DNA of 64,000 nt from Bacillota bacterium (lineage in GTDB: Bacteria; Bacillota; Clostridia; Lachnospirales; Lachnospiraceae), in NCBI GenBank assembly GCA_023392535.1, contig JAEVYY010000002.1, forward strand, positions 1 to 64,000. The letters run 5' to 3'. A program made the position numbers and the translations under genes. Each line of letters begins with the position of its first letter. The stretch's first letter is position 1. The notes under the pieces were generated by a model. The model made no database searches, was not told where the DNA came from, and worked only from the letters and a program-made list of their open reading frames with translations. Of the stretch, positions 26,404-36,456 are shown piece after piece.

Positions 26404-27697
26404 GAAAGTTCATTTCAAACTCACATTGTTATTCAGCAGTATCACTTCTGCTATCATCCTTACAATGTCCTTATGCTATCTTTACGTTGCAAATCAAAAT
26501 TTACAAACATACAATTACCTTTCATTTCAGAATGACATCAATACCTTATTGACAAATCTGGAAGAGCCAAATGTGATTTCACAAAAATGGATCGTTCAAA
26601 TGGAGGCCGCAAATACCTATTTTATTTATATTTATGACAAAGATGTGGCTTTTCTTTCTAATATATTACCTTCCAAGCAAAAACATGCTGTGGCAGCAGA
26701 TGAAGCACGCATGTACTACAACTCTTCTACCAGACGAGCTGCGGGATCTTCAGAAAACAAAGCAAATCGGATAGAGAAATTTTATTCTGACCATACTAAC
26801 GAATCGTATTATGTATTTCTTGCTTCTCCGAAGCGGGGTAATGATAATTTACAGATTGTCATCCTTTCCCCTCTTCATCCTCTGGAAGAGCAGATACAAC
26901 TCCAAAGAATCATTTTTGCCTGTATCGATGTCTTGGCAATTATGTTTCTAACCTTGTTTTCCTACTATTATACCAAATATCTATTAAAGCCAATCGAAGA
27001 AAACCAAAAAAAACAATCACGTTTTGTTGCTTCCGCCTCCCATGAGCTACGTACTCCTTTAGCAGTTATCCTTTCTTCTATCTCTGCTATGCGTAAGTCA
27101 TCTTCTGAAAGAAACATCGATTTTATGCAGATTATAGAGTCTGAGGGATACCGTATGTCTGCATTGGTAAACGATATGCTTACGCTTGCCAATACCGATA
27201 GTAAAAATATGCAGCTCCATTTGGAAAAAGTTGAATTAGATACCTTACTCTTAAACAGTTATGAATCTTTTCAGCATTTGGCAGACGAACAGCAAATATC
27301 ATTGCTGATTGCATTGCCCGAAGAGCCTCTTCCGTTATGTCATTGTGATAAATTACGTATAGAGCAGGTGTTATCCATTCTCCTTCATAATGCCATCAGC
27401 TATACGGAAGCTTATGGTACCATTAGCCTCTGTCTTACATATTTCAGTTCTTCTAACTATGACAAATTTACAATTTCGGTCATTGATACTGGAATCGGAA
27501 TATCCGATACCGATAAATCGTATATTTTCGAACGTTTTTATCGTTGCGATAAATCTCATAATCAAAATACTCATTTTGGCCTGGGGCTTTGCATTGCTCA
27601 GGACATCATAAAAGCGCATTTAAGTAAGATCCTAGTTCAGGATACCAAAAATGGAGGGACGACATTCTTTTTTACGCTTTCCCAACCAAAGATTTAG
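26396..27697 (+). CDS. Sensor histidine kinase
   Basis: 433 residues. Two membrane helices (about 8-32 and 172-193) bracket an extracellular sensor of about 135 residues. A HisKA domain carries H216 in SASHELRTPL, and the HATPase domain has an N box (LLHNAISYT), DTGIGI and FGLGLCIAQ. The ATG at 26396 overlaps the response-regulator stop codon, with GGAGG inside the upstream gene. It probably senses something extracellular connected with the divergent hybrid operon. Convergent with the GH43 giant gene behind a shared terminator. Confidence 0.92.
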   Translation: MYKKVHFKLTLLFSSITSAIILTMSLCYLYVANQNLQTYNYLSFQNDINTLLTNLEEPNVISQKWIVQMEAANTYFIYIYDKDVAFLSNILPSKQKHAVAADEARMYYNSSTRRAAGSSENKANRIEKFYSDHTNESYYVFLASPKRGNDNLQIVILSPLHPLEEQIQLQRIIFACIDVLAIMFLTLFSYYYTKYLLKPIEENQKKQSRFVASASHELRTPLAVILSSISAMRKSSSERNIDFMQIIESEGYRMSALVNDMLTLANTDSKNMQLHLEKVELDTLLLNSYESFQHLADEQQISLLIALPEEPLPLCHCDKLRIEQVLSILLHNAISYTEAYGTISLCLTYFSSSNYDKFTISVIDTGIGISDTDKSYIFERFYRCDKSHNQNTHFGLGLCIAQDIIKAHLSKILVQDTKNGGTTFFFTLSQPKI

Positions 27698-27699
27698 CA

Positions 27700-27742
27700 A
27701 ATACTCCCATCGGATCTATTTATATGATCCAATGGGAGTATT
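27700..27742. terminator. Bidirectional terminator between the kinase and GH43 genes
   Basis: AATACTCCCAT (27700-27710) pairs with ATGGGAGTATT (27732-27742), with an inner GGATC/GATCC pair. It lies midway between two converging stop codons. Confidence 0.7.
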
Positions 27743-27766
27743 GGTAAGACAGACTATATTAAAATA

Positions 27767-30700
27767 TCATGACTTCTTCTTTTTATATCTCACAAACACA
27801 AAACCGGTTATTGCAAATATGATTACTATTACAAACAATACCAGATATCGATATGTTTGCTTACTCCTGCCCTCCGCATTCTCTTCTTCTGCTATCCACG
27901 TCTCTTTCGTATCCTTTTCAGTGGCCGCCGATATCTCATTCTCGTCTTTTTCAAACGTGTTATCTTCCATGGTGTCCTTGTCTATGACAACAACATACTC
28001 TGATGCATGTTCAAATTGGAACATAACCATTCCATCCGCGTCAATCACTTGACTATCCATGAACTCCATCTCGGATTTATTCTTATTATAGTAGAAAAGA
28101 TTTGCGTATAATCCGGCATTGGTTGCTTTCATATCCATTCTTAGGATTGCAGTAAATCCAAATTTACCATCATGTAAAAGACTAATCTCAATAGAATCTT
28201 TTTCACCGGTCAAGGTATCTAAGATATCTTTCGGAATCTGATTGCTACCAATATTGACTTTCATATTAATCTTACTAAAGTCAATACTCTCTATCTCTTT
28301 TCCTGAAATAATCCACTGCATACCATTATCCATCGAAAGAAGCAAGTTAACATTTTTCCCTTGTATTTTTTGAAAGATTTCTGCCGGAACCATAAAATCA
28401 TCTTTAATGTTTACTACTATTTCAGGGGTCTTTTCTATCTGTGTGATATCCTCCTTTGTTTTATCTATTAATTTGTCTAACTGCTCCCCTACACTTACCC
28501 ATTTTGTCTTGTTAGACATTGTATTTAACTCGGAATTATCTATAATCAGTTCCGGCTCCGTATTCGGAATCTGTAATTCTTCTTTTGTATCCTCAGAGTC
28601 TTGTGCGTCAGGTTTTAGCCATTTTTCTAAAACATTTAGCTTACTTAGCGTTCCCGCTTTGCTCTTTGATTTACTTTTATTTTTGGTTACTTTATTATTT
28701 TCCTCTTCGGCGTTTTTTTGTGGATTAGAAGTCACTTGTAAAAGCACTTTTTCATGAATTTTACTGCCATCTGTGGTAGTTGCTTTTATGGTGACCAATC
28801 CTGCCTTTTTGCCACATACTTTTCCATTTTCATCTACATTGGCAATACTTGGATCTGAAGACTCCCATATCACCATTTTTATACTTGAATTTTTTGGTAA
28901 AATATCAACAGCTAATTGTAAATATTCTCTTTCTTTTACCGAATCACTACTAGTAATAATACTAATTTTTTCCGCAGGTATAATCACCTGAAGCAAATAG
29001 GTTCCTTTTACTTTGCTTCCATCTTTTGCCATGGCTGTAATGATTGTAGTACCTACTGTTAAGCCTGTCACTTCTCCATTTTGATCTATTTTTGCTACCT
29101 TTTCATTTGAAGAAGACCAACTTATTTTTTTATTAAACGCATGATTTGGCTCTACCTTAGCCGACATCTGCATTGCTTCATCTACCCTTATCATAGTCTT
29201 AGAAGCTGTGACAATAATACTGTTTACAAGATCTGTTACCTCCAATTCTATTCTTGCGTATACTTTTTTGCTTTCTTCACTAATCGCCCTAATATATACC
29301 TTTCCTCCTGAAATACCTGTCACACAACCTGTACTGTCTACGGTAGCCACCAAACTATTTTCTGATTTCCATATGACATTCTGGGATGCAGCCGCTGGTG
29401 CCACCACACTCTTTAAGATGACCTTTTCCCCAATTGCCAGACTCTTCTTATCCGCATTTATTGTAATATCGGTGGCTGGAATACAAACTTTTATGGTAAT
29501 CTGTGAAGATACTCCGCTTCCGTCCGTAGCCTCTGCCTTGATAACGGCTGTTCCCAGTTTATTTCCAGTTATCAATCCATTCTCATCAACAGATGCCACA
29601 TCCGGATTACTGGAAGACCATTTTAGTTTCTTAGTAGTGACATTCTCTGGAAAAATAGTTGTCTTTACAGTGATTTCTTCCTGCACACCAATTGCATTTT
29701 TGGACAATTGAAGTTTTATTTCTTCTACCTGTGATGTTACTTCAATCGTGATCTCTCCGTACACATTACTGCCATCATTAGAGGCGGCTTTAATTGTGAC
29801 CTTCCCTGCTGCGATTCCTGTCACAAGACCGCTATTATCAACTTTTGCGACCGTACGATCAGATGAGCTCCAAAGCAAGGTTTTATCCGCATCACCTGGT
29901 GTTACATCCGCTTTTATACTAAGTTTTTCTGCAATTGAAATCTGGTCTTTTTCCGCCGATAATTTGATACTCTTTACCGGATGTCCAACCTTTACTTTAT
30001 AGCTTGTCTCACATTTGCTGCCATCGGTAGCAGTTGCTGTGATGATTGCTTCACCTTCCTTCACACCCGTTACCACTCCATCCGAAGAGACTTTGGCCAC
30101 TGAAACGTCTGAAGATGTCCATTTAATCGTCTTTTCTGTTGCATAAGCTGGATGAACATCTGCCGTTAATGATAACGTGTCATTGATACCGACCATGTTG
30201 GAATCCGCATCAATAACAATCGATTTAACCGGTACTTTATCAGTTCCCTTTGCCAAAGCTGTAACTTCATCATCTGAAAGTGCTTTGTTATAGATCTTTA
30301 GGTTATCTACCATCCCCTTTGCGTATTCTCCACCTCCCCAGTTCCCTTTTCCGATCTGAAGAATGCCATCTGTTCCAACGATATCTGAAAGTTTATAAGT
30401 ACTGTCTTTTGTTCCCTTTAGTACACCGTCTATATATATCTTTGAATTAGTCTCGGTGACTACCAATGTTATGTTCTTCCAGTTTGTCGTTTGTGTTTCG
30501 ACAGACATATCATTGTTACCACGTGAACCGCTGTTATTATAACGCTCAAAAAGGAGCTTGTCATTTTGGTCTAAAACTGCCAGGTATTTTTCATACTGGT
30601 ATTCTTGCTTATTCGCATCTCGCGCTATAAAAAATGCCCAGTTCGTATCAGTAATCTTATTAAATTTAGCATCCATGGAAATCGTGATTTCTTCCAAACC

Positions 30701-33700
30701 TGTCAGCAGACTAGAGCCATCCTTCTTGGTTACCGTAAGAAAATTATCTCCCGTTAGGTCAAAGGCTTGATCTCCCTCTTTATTACTTTTACCAGAAGTG
30801 AGTTTCACACTGCCTTTTGCGATGGCTCCCGAACCCTTGAATCCTGTTTTGGCATCATCAAAGTCAAAATCAGCAATCAATCCATCTGCCGTAGGAATAT
30901 TGTTCGGATCCTCATCATCCTCTTCTGTTTGTGTACCCCATTTATTCATGACATCATTGTATTCCTTGTCAGTAAGGCTTATAACCGTTCCATGCCTGAT
31001 TACACCGGAAGAAATCGCAAATGAAAATTCAGAATCCTTCAAGCGTTCAAATTTCCCACTGCTAAGATCTTCGGTAATGCATGGATAGTAGCCGCCACCA
31101 CCAAAATTATCCAGTAACAGGCACCACTTATCTTCATTGTTAAATTTAAAGCATGTTCCACCTTCCCGATATTGATTTGAACTATCTAACAAAAAGTCTG
31201 AATTTATTCTGGTCCATTCTCCCATCAGTGAATCACTTTTTTCCATGATTGTATATTTTCCACCGTTTGGTTCTCCCGGACTGATTGGTGTACTACTTTC
31301 ATTTTTAGAAAAACGATAATAGGTGTTCTTTCCATTTTTATCCGTTACTGCGATCACGGAGGTATCAATAATGCTCAATTTTGATCCTTTGCTATTATAC
31401 AAAGTAATCCATACTTCCGGCTCTGAATAGGTATAAAAATCTCTCGTCGTTACATAATAGATCTGATGTGTGGAATAATTATCATCACTTACTTTAGATG
31501 CCCAAAATACGATATATTCTCCTGTTTCTTCATCATAGAAAGCCTCCGGAGCCCAGGTACATCCTGCTGTATCCGGTGCTACTTTACACATCCTCTGTTC
31601 ACTCCAATTGACACAATCTGTAGATTCCCACACCATGATGCTCTGACTTCCGGCTGTTTGTGCCTGTGACCAGCCATTTCCACTGGCTATACGCAAATCG
31701 GTGGCGATCAAATAGAACTTGTCTCCTTCCGGAGAACGGATGATAAAAGGATCTCTAAGTCCTTTTTCACCCATAGTAGATTGGATGACAGGACTTCCGT
31801 GATTCATTTCTTCCCAACTCAAACCATCTTTACTGGTAGAAAGATAGATTTGCTCTGTTTGTTGCCCCCCATCCCCTGTGAAATAGGCGAATAAATATTT
31901 AGAATATTCTTGTTTTCCTACAGCTGCCCTGACTCTGGCTGTAAATTTTTTCGTATCACTTGCTGCTCCATAGGTAACTGTTGCAGTAAGAGTTACTCTC
32001 ACATCGTCCTCTTGTCTCGTAACTACTCCGGCTTTTCTTTTTCCGCTGTCTTTTTCTGTAATTACGCTTTTATTAGAAGATGCCCAGGTAATCACAGAAC
32101 CATTTACTCCCACACTAGGTAAAAAGAGATTTCCTCTCACATCATCCAGATTCGAAATCGTCAGCGCTTCTAAGTCAGATGCTACAATTTCAGTCTCATC
32201 TTGTACTGCTTTCACTATGATCGATATTGGTATCTCCTCCATGTTTCCATTTAGCAGATATTCCGCAGTTATTGTGACCTGTACATCTCCTAAATCAGCT
32301 GGTGGCCGTATCACTTTTCCTTCGTTTGTTACTATACTTGAATTACTGCTTGTAAATGTTAATGGTCTATCACCTATCCTAGAAGGAAGTACAAGATCAG
32401 TCGTTATTTCATCTAATGATTTATTTTCTCCTAAGATCTTTTGTTCTAACAATCCTGGCATGAGATAGGTCAAAACATTGGATTTTGTAAATGCGAAATC
32501 AAAAAAGCTTACTTCTTTGATACCACCAATAAAATCATAGTAATTACTATCTAATCCTGCACCCAAATAGAGAAACGATAAATCACCAAGATCGCTCATG
32601 GCTGCATCAGTCGTTTTTTCTAGTACATATTCTCCATTCATATAATAAGTCAACTTTGTAGCCTTCGTATTATCTTGTGAGACATCCTCCAAAACAATCG
32701 TAATGGGATACCATGTTCCTGTGGAAGAGTCTACATTTCCTGCTGTGTCATATTTAATCCCTGTACTTTCTTTTCCAGCAACTTTAAAGGTAGTTCTACC
32801 CTTTCCCCAATTTAAAGTATTAAATGCATACCAATTATTACTATCTTTTCCTAAGGTAAATACTGTCGTTTTTTGATTACCACTTGCATCATTTTTCACC
32901 CATGCCGTAATGGTAAGGTCTTTGGAATTTTGTATGCGTTTCAAAAGTTCTTTATTATTGCTTAAATCCAAGTAGTTTTCTTTATTCTTTCCAGAATTTC
33001 CTTCAAAAAATAACCCTTGATCAAAGGAAACTTTATTACCTACAATAATTCCTTCGTTTTCTCCGTCTTTGTCTTTTGTATCCTTTTGTAGCGGATAAGA
33101 AGCAATTGACTGAAACTCTGTATTGCCTTCATTGACCTGGCAAGTAATCTTCAAATCGGACGTGTCCAGCGTCTTAAATTCTTTTTGCTCTGTGCTTGTG
33201 AATATTGGTGTACCATCCAAATCATACCTTACGTAAGCAAGCATTGCATTTCTGCAAGGATCATATAATGGATCACTGGATGCGTACTTGCATTTGTTTT
33301 GGTGACACTTTTCATCTCTTGCATGGTAGACCAATACGATATTTCCGTCCGCATCTACGGTAAAGGAATTGTGTCCAGGACCATATTGATTGGATAAATC
33401 ATTGGTCTCCAACACAGGGATTGGACTTTTGACCCAATTTCTTAGATCTAATATATCTTTGTTTTTTTCTATGCTCAACATACCCATACAGTACTCATCA
33501 CCAGTTGCTGAGGCCGAATACGTCACATAAATTTTATTATTCTTATCTAAAACCGCTGCCCCTTCATTCACTTTTTCATTGACACGTTCCCATTCATACT
33601 CTGGTGTCGACAGTGTAATGGGATTACTTGCTAATTTCCATGGAGAATTTTTGTCAACTTCTGCAAGTTTTAACATAGAAATACCATCGGTTTTATATGC

Positions 33701-35506
33701 CCAAATCACATACCCATTTTGTCCTTTCTCAAAATAGGTCATATCTAAGCACATATCATCGAATCCTTTTGTTCCACCGTCTTTATCTGTAAATTTGCCT
33801 TTTTCTGTCCATGATTCTGCTTTTAAAATGGCATTCTGATCTTCGCACGCAAGTACGAAGCAGCGAATTCCCCAGCCATTATCCGATGTACTTGCCGCAT
33901 AATAAAGATACCATTTTCCATTTATCTTATGTAATTCCGGAGCCCAGATATGATACATCTGCTCCCCACTTGTATGTGCTTTCCATACAATATTATCTTC
34001 CGCATTGGCTAATCCTTCCAGCGTATCTGATTTTCGGATCGCTATTCTGTCATAACCACTATCCCTATTTCCATATGCCGGCCATGAAGAAGTAAAGTAA
34101 TAACATTTTTCCTCCGCATCATAAATAATATAAGGATCCGCTCGCTCTGCAATTAAAGGATTTGAAAAATATTGCAATGTTCCTTGCAGTGTATAGGTAC
34201 CAGCCAACAAATCTGCTGTATCTTTTACGATTTCTCCTGTCTGTGTGTTTTTCCAGGTAACAGCCACATTTCTGGTACTGTCATCTTCCATCTTAATCGT
34301 TGTTTCAGATGGCAGTTCTTTTGTTTCTCCCTCCTGTAATTCTATTTTACGTGTTGCTACCTTTTTGTAAGAAACTGCTTCTTCATAGACCGCTTCTTTT
34401 TTTTGGGTATTCTCATTTGCAATTTCTTGATACATATCCCAAATTTCATCTTTGGATAAATCTCTTGTATATACCTTTACTTCTTTGACTGCTCCTTTAA
34501 AAACTCTGTCTGGATATTCTGATTTACCGATATAACTTACCAGGTCACTACCAAAATCAGATATTTGAGTTTCTTTTGTATCTCTGATGATTTCTTTTCC
34601 ATTCAAATATCCTATGATTTCATTTTCTGTAATAACTGTGGTATACAGATTCCATCCATCCGGGGTCTTGGTATTGGAACAATTTGTTTCCGTATTGTAC
34701 GGTGTATTCTCATCATAAGAATCTGTAATAACAGATTTAAAATTGCCATTTTTTGCAGGATTCAACAACCAATATTGTGCAGGAAATCCATTATCACCTG
34801 CTTTTGTACCAAAATACATGGCTGAGAAATCTCCGCTTCCCATATTACTCTGAAACCAACCAGAAATAGTTAACGTATCTTGCCCATCAAACAAACCTTC
34901 TGGTAATTCTATGTAAGCGGCATCACTACCATGATTTCCGCCTGGAAGTTCCAGTGAACCAATACGGAGGGCCGCTCCATTTCCACGTATATAGGCAGAA
35001 TTTCCACTTCCTGATTCATCTACAATCTCGACTCCGTCATCTGTATCTTCCAAATCGCTAAATTTATAATATGCCAATAACCCTTCTGCATTTGCTTTGC
35101 GCTTTGTAAGCATGTTTTCGGAAACAGAAAGTGCATTCATGGAAAGTGTGGAGAGTGCATTTTCTGAAAGAGAATTTTCTGAAATTGAATTCGTTTTATC
35201 CTCATCCACTACTTCTTCTTTTTCCTCGGTAGATTCCTCGGTTCCTTCTTCAGCATTTTCCTTACCTTCACCTTTGTTCTCCGAGTCATCTTTTTCCGAT
35301 TCTGACTCGTCCGATTGCTCTTCCTCTATCTCTTCTTTCAATATGCTGTTTTCAATCTTTTCCAAGCTTTGCTCACTACTGCTCCTGTTGTCTTCCGATA
35401 ACACAGTTTCAGCATGCACAGTTTTCAATCCACCTAATGGTAATCCGGTAAATATCATTGTGAATACTAATATTCCAACTACTACACGCGTTGCCCATAT
35501 CCGCAT
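27767..35506 (-). CDS. Giant secreted two-module GH43 hydrolase with LamG and six BIG2 domains
   Basis: 2579 residues. Order: signal peptide (1-32, ending VHA), acidic Ser/Glu linker (to about 135), LamG (140-360), GH43 module 1 (450-790; ADPYI near 457, IWAPEL, NEGAAV near 650), LamG (800-1005), two Ig-like segments (1020-1190), GH43 module 2 (1205-1530; RDPFI near 1252, APEAFYD, REGGT near 1448), LamG (1545-1745), six tandem BIG2 repeats (1755-2260), a C-terminal domain, one membrane helix (2552-2573) and RYKKKKS. GH43 enzymes release arabinose or xylose from hemicellulose. No LPxTG is seen, so anchoring is by the helix. AAGGAGG precedes the start. Exact linkage specificity is not readable. 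Confidence 0.9.
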   Translation of the reverse strand: MRIWATRVVVGILVFTMIFTGLPLGGLKTVHAETVLSEDNRSSSEQSLEKIENSILKEEIEEEQSDESESEKDDSENKGEGKENAEEGTEESTEEKEEVVDEDKTNSISENSLSENALSTLSMNALSVSENMLTKRKANAEGLLAYYKFSDLEDTDDGVEIVDESGSGNSAYIRGNGAALRIGSLELPGGNHGSDAAYIELPEGLFDGQDTLTISGWFQSNMGSGDFSAMYFGTKAGDNGFPAQYWLLNPAKNGNFKSVITDSYDENTPYNTETNCSNTKTPDGWNLYTTVITENEIIGYLNGKEIIRDTKETQISDFGSDLVSYIGKSEYPDRVFKGAVKEVKVYTRDLSKDEIWDMYQEIANENTQKKEAVYEEAVSYKKVATRKIELQEGETKELPSETTIKMEDDSTRNVAVTWKNTQTGEIVKDTADLLAGTYTLQGTLQYFSNPLIAERADPYIIYDAEEKCYYFTSSWPAYGNRDSGYDRIAIRKSDTLEGLANAEDNIVWKAHTSGEQMYHIWAPELHKINGKWYLYYAASTSDNGWGIRCFVLACEDQNAILKAESWTEKGKFTDKDGGTKGFDDMCLDMTYFEKGQNGYVIWAYKTDGISMLKLAEVDKNSPWKLASNPITLSTPEYEWERVNEKVNEGAAVLDKNNKIYVTYSASATGDEYCMGMLSIEKNKDILDLRNWVKSPIPVLETNDLSNQYGPGHNSFTVDADGNIVLVYHARDEKCHQNKCKYASSDPLYDPCRNAMLAYVRYDLDGTPIFTSTEQKEFKTLDTSDLKITCQVNEGNTEFQSIASYPLQKDTKDKDGENEGIIVGNKVSFDQGLFFEGNSGKNKENYLDLSNNKELLKRIQNSKDLTITAWVKNDASGNQKTTVFTLGKDSNNWYAFNTLNWGKGRTTFKVAGKESTGIKYDTAGNVDSSTGTWYPITIVLEDVSQDNTKATKLTYYMNGEYVLEKTTDAAMSDLGDLSFLYLGAGLDSNYYDFIGGIKEVSFFDFAFTKSNVLTYLMPGLLEQKILGENKSLDEITTDLVLPSRIGDRPLTFTSSNSSIVTNEGKVIRPPADLGDVQVTITAEYLLNGNMEEIPISIIVKAVQDETEIVASDLEALTISNLDDVRGNLFLPSVGVNGSVITWASSNKSVITEKDSGKRKAGVVTRQEDDVRVTLTATVTYGAASDTKKFTARVRAAVGKQEYSKYLFAYFTGDGGQQTEQIYLSTSKDGLSWEEMNHGSPVIQSTMGEKGLRDPFIIRSPEGDKFYLIATDLRIASGNGWSQAQTAGSQSIMVWESTDCVNWSEQRMCKVAPDTAGCTWAPEAFYDEETGEYIVFWASKVSDDNYSTHQIYYVTTRDFYTYSEPEVWITLYNSKGSKLSIIDTSVIAVTDKNGKNTYYRFSKNESSTPISPGEPNGGKYTIMEKSDSLMGEWTRINSDFLLDSSNQYREGGTCFKFNNEDKWCLLLDNFGGGGYYPCITEDLSSGKFERLKDSEFSFAISSGVIRHGTVISLTDKEYNDVMNKWGTQTEEDDEDPNNIPTADGLIADFDFDDAKTGFKGSGAIAKGSVKLTSGKSNKEGDQAFDLTGDNFLTVTKKDGSSLLTGLEEITISMDAKFNKITDTNWAFFIARDANKQEYQYEKYLAVLDQNDKLLFERYNNSGSRGNNDMSVETQTTNWKNITLVVTETNSKIYIDGVLKGTKDSTYKLSDIVGTDGILQIGKGNWGGGEYAKGMVDNLKIYNKALSDDEVTALAKGTDKVPVKSIVIDADSNMVGINDTLSLTADVHPAYATEKTIKWTSSDVSVAKVSSDGVVTGVKEGEAIITATATDGSKCETSYKVKVGHPVKSIKLSAEKDQISIAEKLSIKADVTPGDADKTLLWSSSDRTVAKVDNSGLVTGIAAGKVTIKAASNDGSNVYGEITIEVTSQVEEIKLQLSKNAIGVQEEITVKTTIFPENVTTKKLKWSSSNPDVASVDENGLITGNKLGTAVIKAEATDGSGVSSQITIKVCIPATDITINADKKSLAIGEKVILKSVVAPAAASQNVIWKSENSLVATVDSTGCVTGISGGKVYIRAISEESKKVYARIELEVTDLVNSIIVTASKTMIRVDEAMQMSAKVEPNHAFNKKISWSSSNEKVAKIDQNGEVTGLTVGTTIITAMAKDGSKVKGTYLLQVIIPAEKISIITSSDSVKEREYLQLAVDILPKNSSIKMVIWESSDPSIANVDENGKVCGKKAGLVTIKATTTDGSKIHEKVLLQVTSNPQKNAEEENNKVTKNKSKSKSKAGTLSKLNVLEKWLKPDAQDSEDTKEELQIPNTEPELIIDNSELNTMSNKTKWVSVGEQLDKLIDKTKEDITQIEKTPEIVVNIKDDFMVPAEIFQKIQGKNVNLLLSMDNGMQWIISGKEIESIDFSKINMKVNIGSNQIPKDILDTLTGEKDSIEISLLHDGKFGFTAILRMDMKATNAGLYANLFYYNKNKSEMEFMDSQVIDADGMVMFQFEHASEYVVVIDKDTMEDNTFEKDENEISAATEKDTKETWIAEEENAEGRSKQTYRYLVLFVIVIIFAITGFVFVRYKKKKS

Positions 35507-35645
35507 TTTTTTTCCTCCTTGTTTTATCTTATGTACCTTACAGTCCTATCAATATAGCACACAAATTTTTTATCATATAGACATTTTCTTGCGCATTTTG
35601 TATGATTTCTTATTATTTTTGAGTAAAAAAACCTAAAAAATCATT

Positions 35646-35683
35646 AAAAAAAGTACCTCTTTTTTAAAAAAGTGTACTTTTTT
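35646..35683. terminator. A/T-rich long palindrome at the edge of the repeat array
   Basis: Outer arms AAAAAAGTAC (35647-35656) and GTACTTTTTT (35674-35683) enclose a second palindrome, CTTTTTTAAAAAAG (35659-35672). T runs on both sides allow termination in either direction. It separates the GH43 leader from the repeat array. Confidence 0.5.
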
Positions 35684-35694
35684 ACTAATTATGA

Positions 35695-35878
35695 TTTGCA
35701 CCAGTAAGGATTCCATGAAGGGGATTCCGCTCATAGTTCATTCGCTACACGCTTTCGCTTGGACTTCGCCGCAGTGGTACGTAAGAGCATACAAAACATG
35801 CTCTAAGTACCAGCGGCTGCATACAGTTGCTGTTTCTATTGTGCTTGGTATGTGTAGGTGCAAATTTAAGTTTATCGA
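35695..35878. repeat. Structured repeat, copy 1 (184 bp, right outer arm missing)
   Basis: The inner hairpin is complete: GCCGC 35768-35772 with 35813-35817, TGGTAC 35775-35780 with 35807-35812, AGAGCAT 35784-35790 with 35798-35804, loop ACAAAAC. The right outer arm (AACTATG..CGGAAT) is deleted. Confidence 0.85.
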
Positions 35879-36079
35879 TTTGCACCAGTTAGGATTCTAT
35901 AAAAAGGGATTCCGCTTATAGTTCATTCGCAACACGCTTTCGCTTGGATTTGCCGCAGTGGTACATAAGAGCATAGAGGACATGCTCTAAATACCAGCGG
36001 CTGCATACAGTTTGCTCTTCAAACTATAAGCCGAATCCATTTTGTTTGGTATATGTAGGTGCAAATTTAAGTTTATCGG
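35879..36079. repeat. Structured repeat, copy 2 (201 bp, complete)
   Basis: Outer arms at 35908-35923 and 36022-36037 pair at 15 of 16 positions. Relative to copy 4, one pair has changed from C:G to T:A on both sides. The inner loop is AGAGGAC, and one inner pair is lost (ATACC instead of GTACC). Confidence 0.85.
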
Positions 36080-36255
36080 TTTGCACCAGTAAGGATTCTA
36101 TAAAAGGAATTCTGCACATAGTTCATTCGCAACACGCTTTCGCTTGGACTTCGCCGCAGTGGTACGTAAGAGCATACAAAACATGCTCTAAGTGCCAGCG
36201 GCTGCATACAGTTTGCTCTTTAAACTATGTCCGGAATAAAATTTGAGTTTATCGA
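36080..36255. repeat. Structured repeat, copy 3 (176 bp)
   Basis: The inner hairpin is kept with one A:T pair changed to a G:U-type wobble (GTGCC for GTACC). The segment that carries GGTGCAAA at the downstream junction is missing, which accounts for the shorter unit. Confidence 0.85.
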
Positions 36256-36456
36256 TTTGCACCAGTAAGGATTCGATAAAGGGGATTCCGCTCATAGTTC
36301 ATTCGCAACACGCTTTCGCTTGGATTTGCCGCAGTGGTACGTAAGAGCATACAAAAAACATGCTCTAAGTACCAGCGGCTGCATACAGTTGCTGTTTAAA
36401 CTATGTCCGGAATCTATTTTGTTTGGTATGTGTAGGTGCAAATTTAAGTTTATCGA
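36256..36456. repeat. Structured repeat, copy 4 (201 bp, complete)
   Basis: Outer arms at 36284-36299 and 36399-36414 pair at 14 of 16 positions. The inner hairpin is intact with a loop two bases longer (ACAAAAAAC). A partial fifth copy (36457-36490) follows and runs up to the stop of the next gene. Confidence 0.85.

Noticed and set aside
35097..35636. 179-codon frame antisense to the GH43 giant gene
   Set aside because: It is the complement of the acidic Ser/Glu linker and signal peptide of a clear secreted protein, so its composition is a by-product.
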